From Allobosea sp. Root381 (lineage in GTDB: Bacteria > Pseudomonadota > Alphaproteobacteria > Rhizobiales > Beijerinckiaceae): a DNA stretch of 64,000 bases. Below are positions 37,701 to 43,234 of this stretch, one piece after another. Where the stretch lies: NCBI RefSeq assembly GCF_001429395.1, contig NZ_LMJT01000015.1:1-64000 (forward strand), written 5' to 3'. The notes beneath the pieces were generated by a model, which saw only the letters and a list, made by a program, of their open reading frames with translations, did no database searches and was not told where the DNA came from. Each line of letters opens with the position of its first letter. The first letter of the stretch is position 1. The position numbers and the translations under genes are program-made.

Positions 37701-39498
37701 CGACTGGACTGTCGAGACCGGCCGGCTGATCGCCTCGGCCGAGCGTTTCGGCGGCAATGTCGCCATCGCCTCCGGCGCGTCCTTCACCTTCGACCAGGCC
37801 GTGAACGCGGCCTATGCCGGCGTGATGTCGGGCACTGGCGGTTTCAACAAGACCGGCGCGGGCCTGCTCGACCTGACCGGCGACTCCTCCGGCTTCAGCG
37901 GCACCACCACGGTTGCAGGCGGGACTCTGGTCGTAAACGGCGCGCTCGGCGGCACGCTGGACGTGCTGACGGCCGGTCGTTTGCAGGGCATTGGAACGGT
38001 CGGCAATACGACCGTTGCGGGCACGATAGCGCCGGGCAACTCGATCGGCACGCTCAACGTCGCCGGCAACGTCACCTTCAATCCCGGCTCGATCTACGAG
38101 GTCGAGGTCAATGCGGCGGGCCAATCCGACAGGATCGTCGCCGGTCGCAACGCGACGATCAACGGCGGCTCGGTAAAGGTGTTGGCGGGTGCAGGCAGCT
38201 ACGCGCCGCAAACCCGGTACACGATCCTCACAGCCAACGCGCCAAGCGGCCGGTCGGGCACTTTCAGCGGCGTGACCTCGAACCTTGCCTTCCTCGATCC
38301 CTCGCTCAGCTACGACGCCAACAACGTCTATCTGACGATGACGCGAAACAGCATCGAATTTGCCGCCATCGGCATAACCCCGAACCAGATCGCCACCGGC
38401 GGCGGCATTGAGAGCCTTGGCTTCGGCAACCCGGTCTACAACGCGGCGCTGAACCTCTCGGCCGATCAGGCGCAATATGCCTTCGACCAGCTCTCGGGCG
38501 AGATCCACGCCTCGGCCAAGACGGTGCTGATCGAGGACAGCCGCCTCATCCGCAACGCCGTCACCGACCGCATCCGCGCCGCTTTCGACACGGTCGGGGC
38601 GTCGGGCATCGTCACGACCTATGTCGACGGCAAGCCGGTGATGGTGAAAGCAAACACCGATCGCGTCGCGGTCTGGGGCCAAGGCTTCGGTTCCTGGGGC
38701 CACGCGAGCGGCGACGGCAACGCGGCCCGTCTCAACCGCTCGACGGGAGGCTTCTTCATCGGCGCCGATGCGCCTGTGTTCGACACCTGGCGCTTCGGCG
38801 CGGTCGCCGGCTACAGCCGCACGAGCTTCGACGTGAAGGATCGCCGCTCCTCCGGCGCGAGCGACAACTACCATGTCGGCCTCTACGGCGGCACGAGTTG
38901 GGGTATCTCGGGGGGCGATGTCGCCTTTCGCACAGGTGCCGCCTACACCTGGCATGACATCGCGACCTCGCGGAACGTCATCTTCCCCGGCCTCGGCAAC
39001 AGCCTGAAGGGCGACCACAATGCCTCCACCGCGCAGGTCTTCGGCGAACTCGCCTATGGCGTCGGCGCAGGCGGCGCGAGGTTCGAGTCCTTCGCCAACT
39101 TCGCCTATGTCAACCTACGCACCGACGGCTTTACAGAACAGGGCGGAGCGCCGGCGCTGACCGGCGCGTCCTTCAGCACCGACGCGGCCTTCACCACGCT
39201 CGGCCTGCGCGCCTCGACCACCTTCGACTTCGGCGGCGCGACCGTGACGGCCAAGGGCATGATCGGCTGGCGTCATGCGTTCGGCGATACGATACCGCTT
39301 TCGACCATGCGCTTTGCCGGCGGCGGCGATGCGTTCAGCATCGGCGGCATTCCGATCATGCGCAATGCAGCGGTGATCGAAGCCGGCCTCGACTACGCCG
39401 TCACGCCCAACGCCACTCTGGGCGTCTCCTATGGCGGCCAGTTCGGATCGGGCGTGTCCGACCAGTCGGCCCGCGTCAACGTCAACGTGACGTTCTGA
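31783..39498 (+). CDS. Giant autotransporter with beta-strand repeats and C-terminal autotransporter barrel
   Basis: A surface protein of about 2,571 residues, exported by Sec and type Va secretion. Residues 1-45 form an extended signal peptide ending in SAPARA-QD; I chose the ATG at 31783 because it starts this signal, though the frame is open from 31666. The passenger has arrays of a 19-residue repeat (about residues 142-407, 534-805 and 931-987). It also carries about ten autotransporter-associated beta-strand repeats of the form 'GTGTLTLTGANSYSGGTTI'. Residues about 2290-2571 are the barrel ('RVAVWGQGFGSWGHASGDGN' to final 'VNVNVTF'), ending in Phe as outer-membrane proteins do. The passenger should be a long beta-helix used in adhesion or aggregation; that role is inferred. 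It contains almost no Cys, as expected. Confidence 0.92.
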   Translation: MRPKTLSTHARGVSPWRSVTRGLLRAVLLASTALTVAAYSAPARAQDATWLASPTDNNYDNGVNWSSGTAPSGSASFGVSNVTSLSISSINTTVGGWIFGAGASNYSFSTAGILSFNGAGIIINGGSATITNYGALTFGAASTAGSATITNNAGLYFRHNSTAGSSAITNNDGLYFYATSTAGSAAIINNDILGFFDTSTAGSATITNHGGLTFYATSAAGSANITNHHNVSFSRTSTADGATITNYGSLGFSETSTAGGANITNNMSLQFSGASTAGSATITNNYGLYFSNTSTAGGATVTNNNDLQFSGMSSAGSATITNNNGLYFAGTSTADSAAITNDRDLSFHATSTAGSATIANDSYLQFNGSSTAGSAAITNNDNLYFFGTSTGGSATIANNAGATVDFSSSTGPAGDNRLGAGSIAGAGNYILGSNELTVGSNNQSTEVSGVISGVGGSLVKTGTGTLTLAGANIYTRGTTISGGTLQIGNGGTTGSILGAVAVGASGTFDLVTADTADITSITNSGSTYFRDGTSAGSTTITNNNNLRFYNTSTARSAVITNNGGLYFGNTSTAGGADITNDRTLTFGGASTAGSAAITNNDILNFYDNSTAGGATITNNAGVDYNDDLYFYDNSTAGSATITNHGGLIFSATSAAGSANITNYRNVRFSNTSTAGGANITNYSSLSFSNTSTAGGATITNNDGLFFFATSSAGSATITNNSLLRFTFTSTAGSATITNNDGLYFSATSSAGSATITTNNNLVFDGSSTAGSAAITNNANLYFLDSSTAGSATIANNAGATVDFSSSTGPAGDKRLGAGSIAGAGNYILGSNELTVGSNNLSTAVSGVISGAGGSLVKTGTGTLTLAGANTYTGGTTISAGTLQIGNGGTTGTILGAVAVGASGTFDLVTADTAGITSITNGGSTYFRNGTSPGSTTITNSRDLNFLDASTAGSAAITNNSVLAFFGNSTAGSAAIVNHPGGAVDFSGTNGPNGEGRISAGSIAGAGSYLLGANELTVGSNDLSTEVSGVISGVGGALVKTGAGTLTLAGENSYTGGTAISDGTLQLGNGGGTGSILGNVVNDAVLAFNRSDAITFAGDISGSGAVRQIGSGTTILTGTNRYTGDTLVSGGRLQFGDGSAGGSNTLGGNVTVTGGTLAIQTPATLNVAQTVTLGDNTALSIRAGANSPSLSAESVMIGNGVAFNISGIDDASQLDKVLINTTSGIGGDFAGVTVGGFSGTVDYLTVSTRKSADTLQYLASYGLTWTAGNDLAHGTFTLTNPTDSFTVGTALADHAANPATGWNGTALTKTGAGTLILTADSTYSGGTAINAGTLQLGNGGATGSISGDVVNGGVLAFNRSNVATFAGGISGSGAVRQLGSGTTILTGTNSYSGGTTISGGVLSVSRDANLGAVTGGLSFNGGTLRTTANLTTSRAVDLLGSGTVEIDSNTTATFGGVIYGAGALIKQGSGSLHLTAENTYAGGTVITNGVLRLGDGATSGAIQGDVVNNGSLYFDRSDNVTFAGNISGSGLVQQLGTGTLTLTGANSYSGGTTIAGGTLQVGNGGATGSISGNVVNDGVLAFNRTGTLTLAGDISGSGAVRQIGSGTTILTGTNTYSGDTFVSGGRLQFGDGSAGGSNTLGGNVTVTGGTLAIQTPATLNVAQNVSFDNNPTLSVVAGANGPALSAGSVTIGNGVTFDISGIDDASQLDKVLIDTTSGIAGDFAGVTIGGFSDTVDYLTVSTRKSTNSLQYLASYGLSWASGNNLASGTFTLTNATDSFTVGTVLADQAANPATGWNGTSLTKAGTGTLTLTGDNTYSGGTTISGGVLSVSRNANLGAVTGGLTFTGGTLATTASFDTARSISLTQAGRFDVLGGTELGLTGVVSGSGDLVKSGAGTLRLDNSTNAYGNTLVAAGTLVGNAGSISGSIGNAGTVVFDQAGNASFAGGIAALDGTPGVMVKRGAGALTLTGTSSLDWTVETGRLIASAERFGGNVAIASGASFTFDQAVNAAYAGVMSGTGGFNKTGAGLLDLTGDSSGFSGTTTVAGGTLVVNGALGGTLDVLTAGRLQGIGTVGNTTVAGTIAPGNSIGTLNVAGNVTFNPGSIYEVEVNAAGQSDRIVAGRNATINGGSVKVLAGAGSYAPQTRYTILTANAPSGRSGTFSGVTSNLAFLDPSLSYDANNVYLTMTRNSIEFAAIGITPNQIATGGGIESLGFGNPVYNAALNLSADQAQYAFDQLSGEIHASAKTVLIEDSRLIRNAVTDRIRAAFDTVGASGIVTTYVDGKPVMVKANTDRVAVWGQGFGSWGHASGDGNAARLNRSTGGFFIGADAPVFDTWRFGAVAGYSRTSFDVKDRRSSGASDNYHVGLYGGTSWGISGGDVAFRTGAAYTWHDIATSRNVIFPGLGNSLKGDHNASTAQVFGELAYGVGAGGARFESFANFAYVNLRTDGFTEQGGAPALTGASFSTDAAFTTLGLRASTTFDFGGATVTAKGMIGWRHAFGDTIPLSTMRFAGGGDAFSIGGIPIMRNAAVIEAGLDYAVTPNATLGVSYGGQFGSGVSDQSARVNVNVTF
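32206..33003 (+). repeat. 57-bp tandem coding repeats, array 1 (14 copies)
   Basis: Fourteen consecutive copies of a 57-bp unit encode variants of STAGSATITNNxGLYFxxT; a partial copy precedes them from about 32155. Positions 1-11 and the hydrophobic L-Y-F strand are conserved, while residues 12-13 and 17-19 vary. Each unit looks like one beta-helix rung. The copies differ at many codons, so the array is not a very recent expansion. Confidence 0.9.
33382..34197 (+). repeat. 57-bp tandem coding repeats, array 2 (14 copies, one enlarged)
   Basis: A second array of the same 19-residue unit. One copy near 33610-33690 is lengthened by six residues (AGVDYNDDLYFYDN). The array together with its following linker repeats array 1 and its linker at an offset of 1,191 bp, shown by the near-identical blocks ending GATTTC at 33000 and 34191. 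It is thus a tandem duplication of roughly 1.2 kb. Confidence 0.88.
34573..34743 (+). repeat. 57-bp tandem coding repeats, array 3 (3 copies)
   Basis: A short third array with SPGSTTITNSRDLNFLDA, STAGSAAITNNSVLAFFGN and STAGSAAIVNHPGGAVDFS. It is preceded by a third version of the linker. It looks like the truncated last unit of the same duplication series. Confidence 0.85.
35089..35760 (+). repeat. Long direct repeat in the autotransporter gene, copy 1 (copy 2 at 36571-37242)
   Basis: About 670 bp encoding 'GAVRQIGSGTTILTGTN' through 'YLTVSTRKS' to 'TYSGGT' recur 1,482 bp further on with scattered changes, roughly one residue in six. The offset is a whole number of codons, so the passenger has been extended by in-frame duplication. 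Such long direct repeats allow length variation by recombination. Confidence 0.85.
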
Positions 39499-39956
39499 TG
39501 GGCGGCGGCGTCGAACGACTAAATCCGAATGCTCTTTCTGCACCAGACCTGTATGCTGCTGGACATCCTTGATCCCTGTCGACCATCCTCACCTACGTGC
39601 CGCCAGTCCCGCGGATCTAACGGCGTGCACGCGCTTCCAGCCCTATACTCGCGGAAGTCGAGGTTCATGGTGACGATGATGAAGCTATGCGCGTAGATTC
39701 TGCAACGTCTGCTTCTCGGTAGACTCTGAATGTCCGGCGTTAGCGCGTCTCGAGCAGGTAACCGGTTGTGGTTTTTCGGGCGGGATGGGAGATGGTGATA
39801 CCGCGCCGACGTCCGCCGGTGCGCTTTGAGGAAGCGTCCCCCGAAATGGGGGCTCCGCGGGCGCCGGCGCGATGCCGACGGCGCGGAGCGAGGCAGCGAC
39901 CGGGCGCTGCTGCTGCAGGCGGGTGCAAGCCATCATCGTAACCGCCACCATTCAGG
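39499..39956. other. Intergenic region after the autotransporter gene
   Basis: These 458 bases separate the autotransporter from a convergent small secreted-protein gene. I see no ribosome-bound gene, no strong hairpin with a U run and no repeat. A minus-strand frame at 39685-39951 (88 codons, Pro/Arg-rich) lacks a ribosome site and is not supported. Confidence 0.5.
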
Positions 39957-40355
39957 TCAAAGCGGCGCATTCCAGTTCTGTGAGCGGCCCGAGCAGACCC
40001 AGTCCTTGCCGCTCTGAAGCGAGCCGACATAGCGGAAGCGCGCAATCATGCGGCGGTCGGCGTTACTCGTGTTCCAGACCTTGGTCCGGCCGGCCGGCAG
40101 CCCGTCGGCGCCGCAATCCCGCGAGCCGTTGGCGCGGTGGATGCAGAACTTGATGTAGACCCGCGAGCCGCAATTATTGGTCATCCGGGCCGAGAGGAGG
40201 CGACCGTTCTCCAGCCACTGGACCTGCCCCCGCACGCATTGGCGCGGCGCGCTGTAACAGCCGTCCTTGTCCGCGCTCTGGGCGGAGGCCTGACCTTGGA
40301 AGACGAGTGCCGTGACTGCGGCGGCGAAAAGCGATCTGCATATCGATGGTGTCAT
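39957..40355 (-). CDS. Small secreted protein with six cysteines, function unknown
   Basis: A 132-residue protein with a signal peptide (MTPSICRSLFAAAVTALVFQ, cleavage after about QASAQS). Six cysteines in the mature part (33, 40, 62, 71, 81, 121) suggest three disulfides in the periplasm or outside. The sequence includes 'NNCGSRVYIKFCIHRANGSR' and 'KVWNTSNADRRMIARFRYVG', a compact beta-rich pattern. I do not recognise the family. The ATG at 40355 has AAGGA 7 bases upstream; the longer frame to 40445 lacks it. It lies 104 bases downstream of the LuxR-type gene on the same strand. Confidence 0.75.
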   Translation of the reverse strand: MTPSICRSLFAAAVTALVFQGQASAQSADKDGCYSAPRQCVRGQVQWLENGRLLSARMTNNCGSRVYIKFCIHRANGSRDCGADGLPAGRTKVWNTSNADRRMIARFRYVGSLQSGKDWVCSGRSQNWNAPL

Positions 40356-40459
40356 CAAAGCGTCCTTGTGTCCTCGTGCGGGCTTGGCGTCAGCTAGCGC
40401 CAGCGGCGGACGTGCGTCTTCACCCGTTCGGGTGAGACATCGCACGGGACGAGGAAGCG

Positions 40460-41551
40460 TCAGAACCGTGCGGAGGTCGCGAGCCGGACGAGGGCGGCCT
40501 GGCTGCTGACGCCGGTCTTCGCATAGACCGCCTTGAGCTGGCTGCGGATCGTTTCCCTGGCCAGCTCTGCCTTTTCGGCAATTTGCGCGATCGATTGCCC
40601 GCCGGCGATCTCGATGAAGACTCGGGCCTCCGCATTGGAGAGCTTCAGGGCCCGGGCGAGGGCCGCCAGATCGCCAGGCTGCGGAGACTTCGGCAACGTC
40701 TCCATGACGAGGATGACTGAGGTGCCGGCGAGATATTCCGAGATCTGATCCTGCAAGACGCGGATGAGCGAGAGCTTGGCGCCGGGCAGGTAGCTGGCCC
40801 AGGTCCTTGGGCCAGCATAGCCGCGCGCGAGCATTGTCGCGAGCATCTCCTGTGCCGCGGTGTCGACGACACGCAGCGTGCCAAGCGCAGACATTCGCAC
40901 ATGTTCGCCGGCCGCGAGCCAGCTCCGGCCGGTCTCCGAGGCCGTTCTGATCTTCAGGCCTTCGCCGACGACGATGACGCCGACATCGAGCGCGTCGAAC
41001 AGCGAGGCCGTGATGCCGGCCTCCACGTTGTCGAAGCGGTTGGTTCGGTAGTGCCGAAAGGCCCGGCGCAGATGCGGTGCGAGCATCGTCAGCTGCCGGG
41101 CGGCGGCGTCGTTCCTGTCCGCGTCCGCGCTGCTGGTCAGCGTACTGATGAGGAATGAGCAGCTGGAATCGTGAAACAAGGTCGCGCCGATGCCGGCCTC
41201 AAAGCCGAAGCCATTGATGAAGCTATAATACTCGTGCCGAAGAAAGCACCGGCGATCGATGAGTTGCTCGCCGGTGATGCCGATTCCGATGGGCGTTTCG
41301 GCGAGCTTCTGCATCCAGGGATTGATACTGGAGTAGTGCGCGGAATAATCGCGCAAGGCGACCGGGTCGAAGCCGGAGGCGAGCGAAGCGGCACCCTGGC
41401 CGGTACGATGATCATGGAAGAAAAGGGTCGAAGCCGCGCCGGGGAGCGTCTCGTTCAGCTTGTTCAGGAATTGTTGCCAAGTCGCCTCGCCGACAAGTGA
41501 AGCGTAGATCAGGTCGATCAGGTCAGATGTTGTTTCGGGTGCGTGGAGCAT
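40460..41551 (-). CDS. LuxR-family transcriptional regulator
   Basis: A 363-residue protein. The C-terminal 65 residues form a LuxR/FixJ helix-turn-helix: 'LKLSNAEARVFIEIAGGQSI', then 'IAEKAELARETIRSQLKAVY' and 'AKTGVSSQAALVRL'. The first 290 residues are a PAS/GAF-like region without the acyl-homoserine-lactone domain signature, for example 'GVIVVGEGLKIRTASETGRS' near residue 190. Many alphaproteobacterial proteins share this layout and have unknown signals. It follows the frameshifted Tat protein by 43 bases on the same strand and is near, and divergent from, the molybdenum hydroxylase operon. The palindromes at 42008 and 47341 are possible binding sites. Confidence 0.88.
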   Translation of the reverse strand: MLHAPETTSDLIDLIYASLVGEATWQQFLNKLNETLPGAASTLFFHDHRTGQGAASLASGFDPVALRDYSAHYSSINPWMQKLAETPIGIGITGEQLIDRRCFLRHEYYSFINGFGFEAGIGATLFHDSSCSFLISTLTSSADADRNDAAARQLTMLAPHLRRAFRHYRTNRFDNVEAGITASLFDALDVGVIVVGEGLKIRTASETGRSWLAAGEHVRMSALGTLRVVDTAAQEMLATMLARGYAGPRTWASYLPGAKLSLIRVLQDQISEYLAGTSVILVMETLPKSPQPGDLAALARALKLSNAEARVFIEIAGGQSIAQIAEKAELARETIRSQLKAVYAKTGVSSQAALVRLATSARF

Positions 41552-41594
41552 CGTTTCAGGCGGGCAAGCTTCTCATCGACAACTATAGATATAA

Positions 41595-41971
41595 TCATGC
41601 CGCAGCGTCATATTGCAAGAGCGTGATCTCTGTCGACCGAACCGTTCCACCATTGGTAAAGCTGCTCGGCGTCGTCGTCGTGCCGAAGGTCACGGCGATC
41701 GCCGCCGCACCCGTCAGCATGGGCGGCCCGGTGAAGGTCGTGTTGCTGTCGGTTCCGGCATTGCCGATCACGAAGTTGAATGGCGCGCCCCGTGTGAGCG
41801 CGGTCGCCCCGTTGGGCCCGGCCCGTGCCGGCGAGATGGCCGTCGGGACCAAAGCTGCGGCCGCCGCTCCGGGAAACGCTACGCCTCTGCCAGGCGCGGC
41901 CAGGGAAGCGGCGCCGAGGACGCCTTTGAGGGCATCACGGCGCGAGTGACGAGGCTATTGGCGCTTGTCAT
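41595..41971 (-). pseudogene. Frameshifted Tat-exported small protein
   Basis: Starting at the ATG at 41971, behind AAGGAG, the frame reads MTSANSLVTR and then shifts out and stops after about 30 codons. Removing two bases at the CGCGCC run near 41940 restores a clean Tat signal peptide (SLVTRRDALKGVLGAASLAA). The frame then continues without break through 'APFNFVIGNAGTDSNTTFTG' and 'IAVTFGTTTTPSSFTNGG' to the stop at 41595. The restored protein would have about 125 residues. It is either a recent pseudogene, a sequencing error in a GC run, or a phase-variable gene. I do not recognise the mature domain. It lies next to the LuxR gene and divergent from the molybdenum hydroxylase operon. Confidence 0.65.
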
Positions 41972-42007
41972 TGGAGATCTCCTTGTCGCGGGAGCTTTGA
42001 TTTAGGC

Positions 42008-42026
42008 ACTTAGAGTTCATCTAAGT
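42008..42026. promoter_or_regulatory. Palindrome ACTTAGA-N5-TCTAAGT upstream of the molybdenum hydroxylase operon
   Basis: A perfect 7-bp inverted repeat with a 5-base spacer lies in the divergent 133-base gap, 79 bases before the ATG at 42105 and 37 bases from the start of the frameshifted Tat gene. The core TTAGA-N5-TCTAA occurs again at 47341-47355, just beyond the operon. It looks like the site of a dimeric regulator; the neighbouring LuxR protein is the nearest candidate. Confidence 0.5.
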
Positions 42027-42104
42027 TATGCGTGACTTGTTAACGCATTTGACGATAACGATGAAACGAGACTTGACGCGGATCGTCCAAGGAAAACCGC
42101 CAAA

Positions 42105-43193
42105 ATGAGATTGCGGTCTGTTGCGGCACTTTTAGCCATCCTGCTGGGTAATGCTGATGGTGCCTATGCTCAGGCGTTGCCGTCCTACATGACTCCGATT
42201 TCCGGGCTCACAACGACGACGGATGCCGAAACGGCAACCAAGGACATCCTGGCACTCAACACGGGAATGTTCGAGCTTTATAGCGAGGCGGCGAAGGTGT
42301 TTCGCGTCAATATCCTCGCCAAGCACCCCGTGATCCTTGGCCTGTTCTCGGGCGCGGGCGGGCGTTTCACGCTGTATCAGCCTGGAAAGCCGCCGGTCGA
42401 TGCACCGCCGGTGCCGATGCCCTATCAGTTGCTCAAATCCGTCGCACACAGCACCCTGGCGCTGGCCGAGGTCGCCGGGCCATATGTCGACAACCCCGGC
42501 AACAAGTCATGGCGCGGGTCGATGCTGGCCTATCGCAGCCGGATGCAGTCGGCACTCGACGGTCTTGATTTGACCCCGATGCAGGCCGACTGGCGCGAGA
42601 ACAACCGCATTATCCTGCAGAACAATCTCGCTTTCATGGACGATTGCACCGAGAAGGGCATGATCGCCTTCGATGTGCTGGAGAGGTTCGGCAGAAAGCA
42701 GGCGCCTTATCTGGCCAAGACTGTCGCATGGGCAGCGCAGATCCAGGTCAATCACTGGATGACGGTGCTGGCCGACTGGAAGACGATGCTGGGTCCGGAC
42801 TGGGACAAGACCTATGCCGCCAGCAACACCATTTATGCGACTCGCCAGAACAATGTGCTGTTCAGCGTGCTGGCGCAGTTTTTTCCGCCGGAAGCGATGA
42901 ACGACCGGCTGCTGCTGATCGAGACCGCGTCCTTCACCACGACCCAGGCCGATATGCTGGACTCGCTGACCCGCATCATCGCCGATCGCTCGGTCGGCTC
43001 GTTGTTGTTCGGCCATTATCGTTTGACGGATTACGAACTGATGGGGGGAGATGCGCGCGCCGCCATCATCGCCGAGAGCGCCAGGCGCGGCATGACGCCA
43101 TTCCTGCCGCCGGTGGTGCCGTTCGGCTCCAGTCAGTGGCCGATGCTGATCACGACCGGACCAGGGCCCGCATCCATCGCCGACCTCCAATAG
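42105..43193 (+). CDS. Secreted protein of unknown function, first gene of the molybdenum hydroxylase operon
   Basis: A 362-residue protein with a signal peptide (MRLRSVAALLAILLGNADGA, cleavage near AYAQA). AAGGAA precedes the ATG. The mature part is mostly helical and rich in Trp and Met, with 'TGMFELYSEAAKVFRVNILA', 'KTVAWAAQIQVNHWMTVLAD' and 'FSVLAQFFPPEAMNDRLLLI'; only one Cys is seen (MDDCTEKG). I do not recognise a family. It is followed 41 bases later by the Tat-exported catalytic subunit and shares its compartment. It may therefore be a structural partner, a chaperone or a substrate-delivery protein for that enzyme. This is inference from position only. Confidence 0.82.
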   Translation: MRLRSVAALLAILLGNADGAYAQALPSYMTPISGLTTTTDAETATKDILALNTGMFELYSEAAKVFRVNILAKHPVILGLFSGAGGRFTLYQPGKPPVDAPPVPMPYQLLKSVAHSTLALAEVAGPYVDNPGNKSWRGSMLAYRSRMQSALDGLDLTPMQADWRENNRIILQNNLAFMDDCTEKGMIAFDVLERFGRKQAPYLAKTVAWAAQIQVNHWMTVLADWKTMLGPDWDKTYAASNTIYATRQNNVLFSVLAQFFPPEAMNDRLLLIETASFTTTQADMLDSLTRIIADRSVGSLLFGHYRLTDYELMGGDARAAIIAESARRGMTPFLPPVVPFGSSQWPMLITTGPGPASIADLQ

Positions 43194-43234
43194 GCTTGGC
43201 CGAGCAGCAAGCAACTGTTGATTGGGGGGAATGC

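Noticed and set aside
36490-39018. Long antisense frame of 842 codons across the autotransporter gene
   Set aside because: It is Arg/Val/Ala-rich, has no recognisable motif or ribosome site, and mirrors the skewed codon use of the repeat-rich sense gene.
39685-39951. Possible small gene of 88 codons after the six-cysteine protein
   Set aside because: No ribosome site, no proper signal or lipobox, and Pro/Arg-rich composition typical of chance frames.
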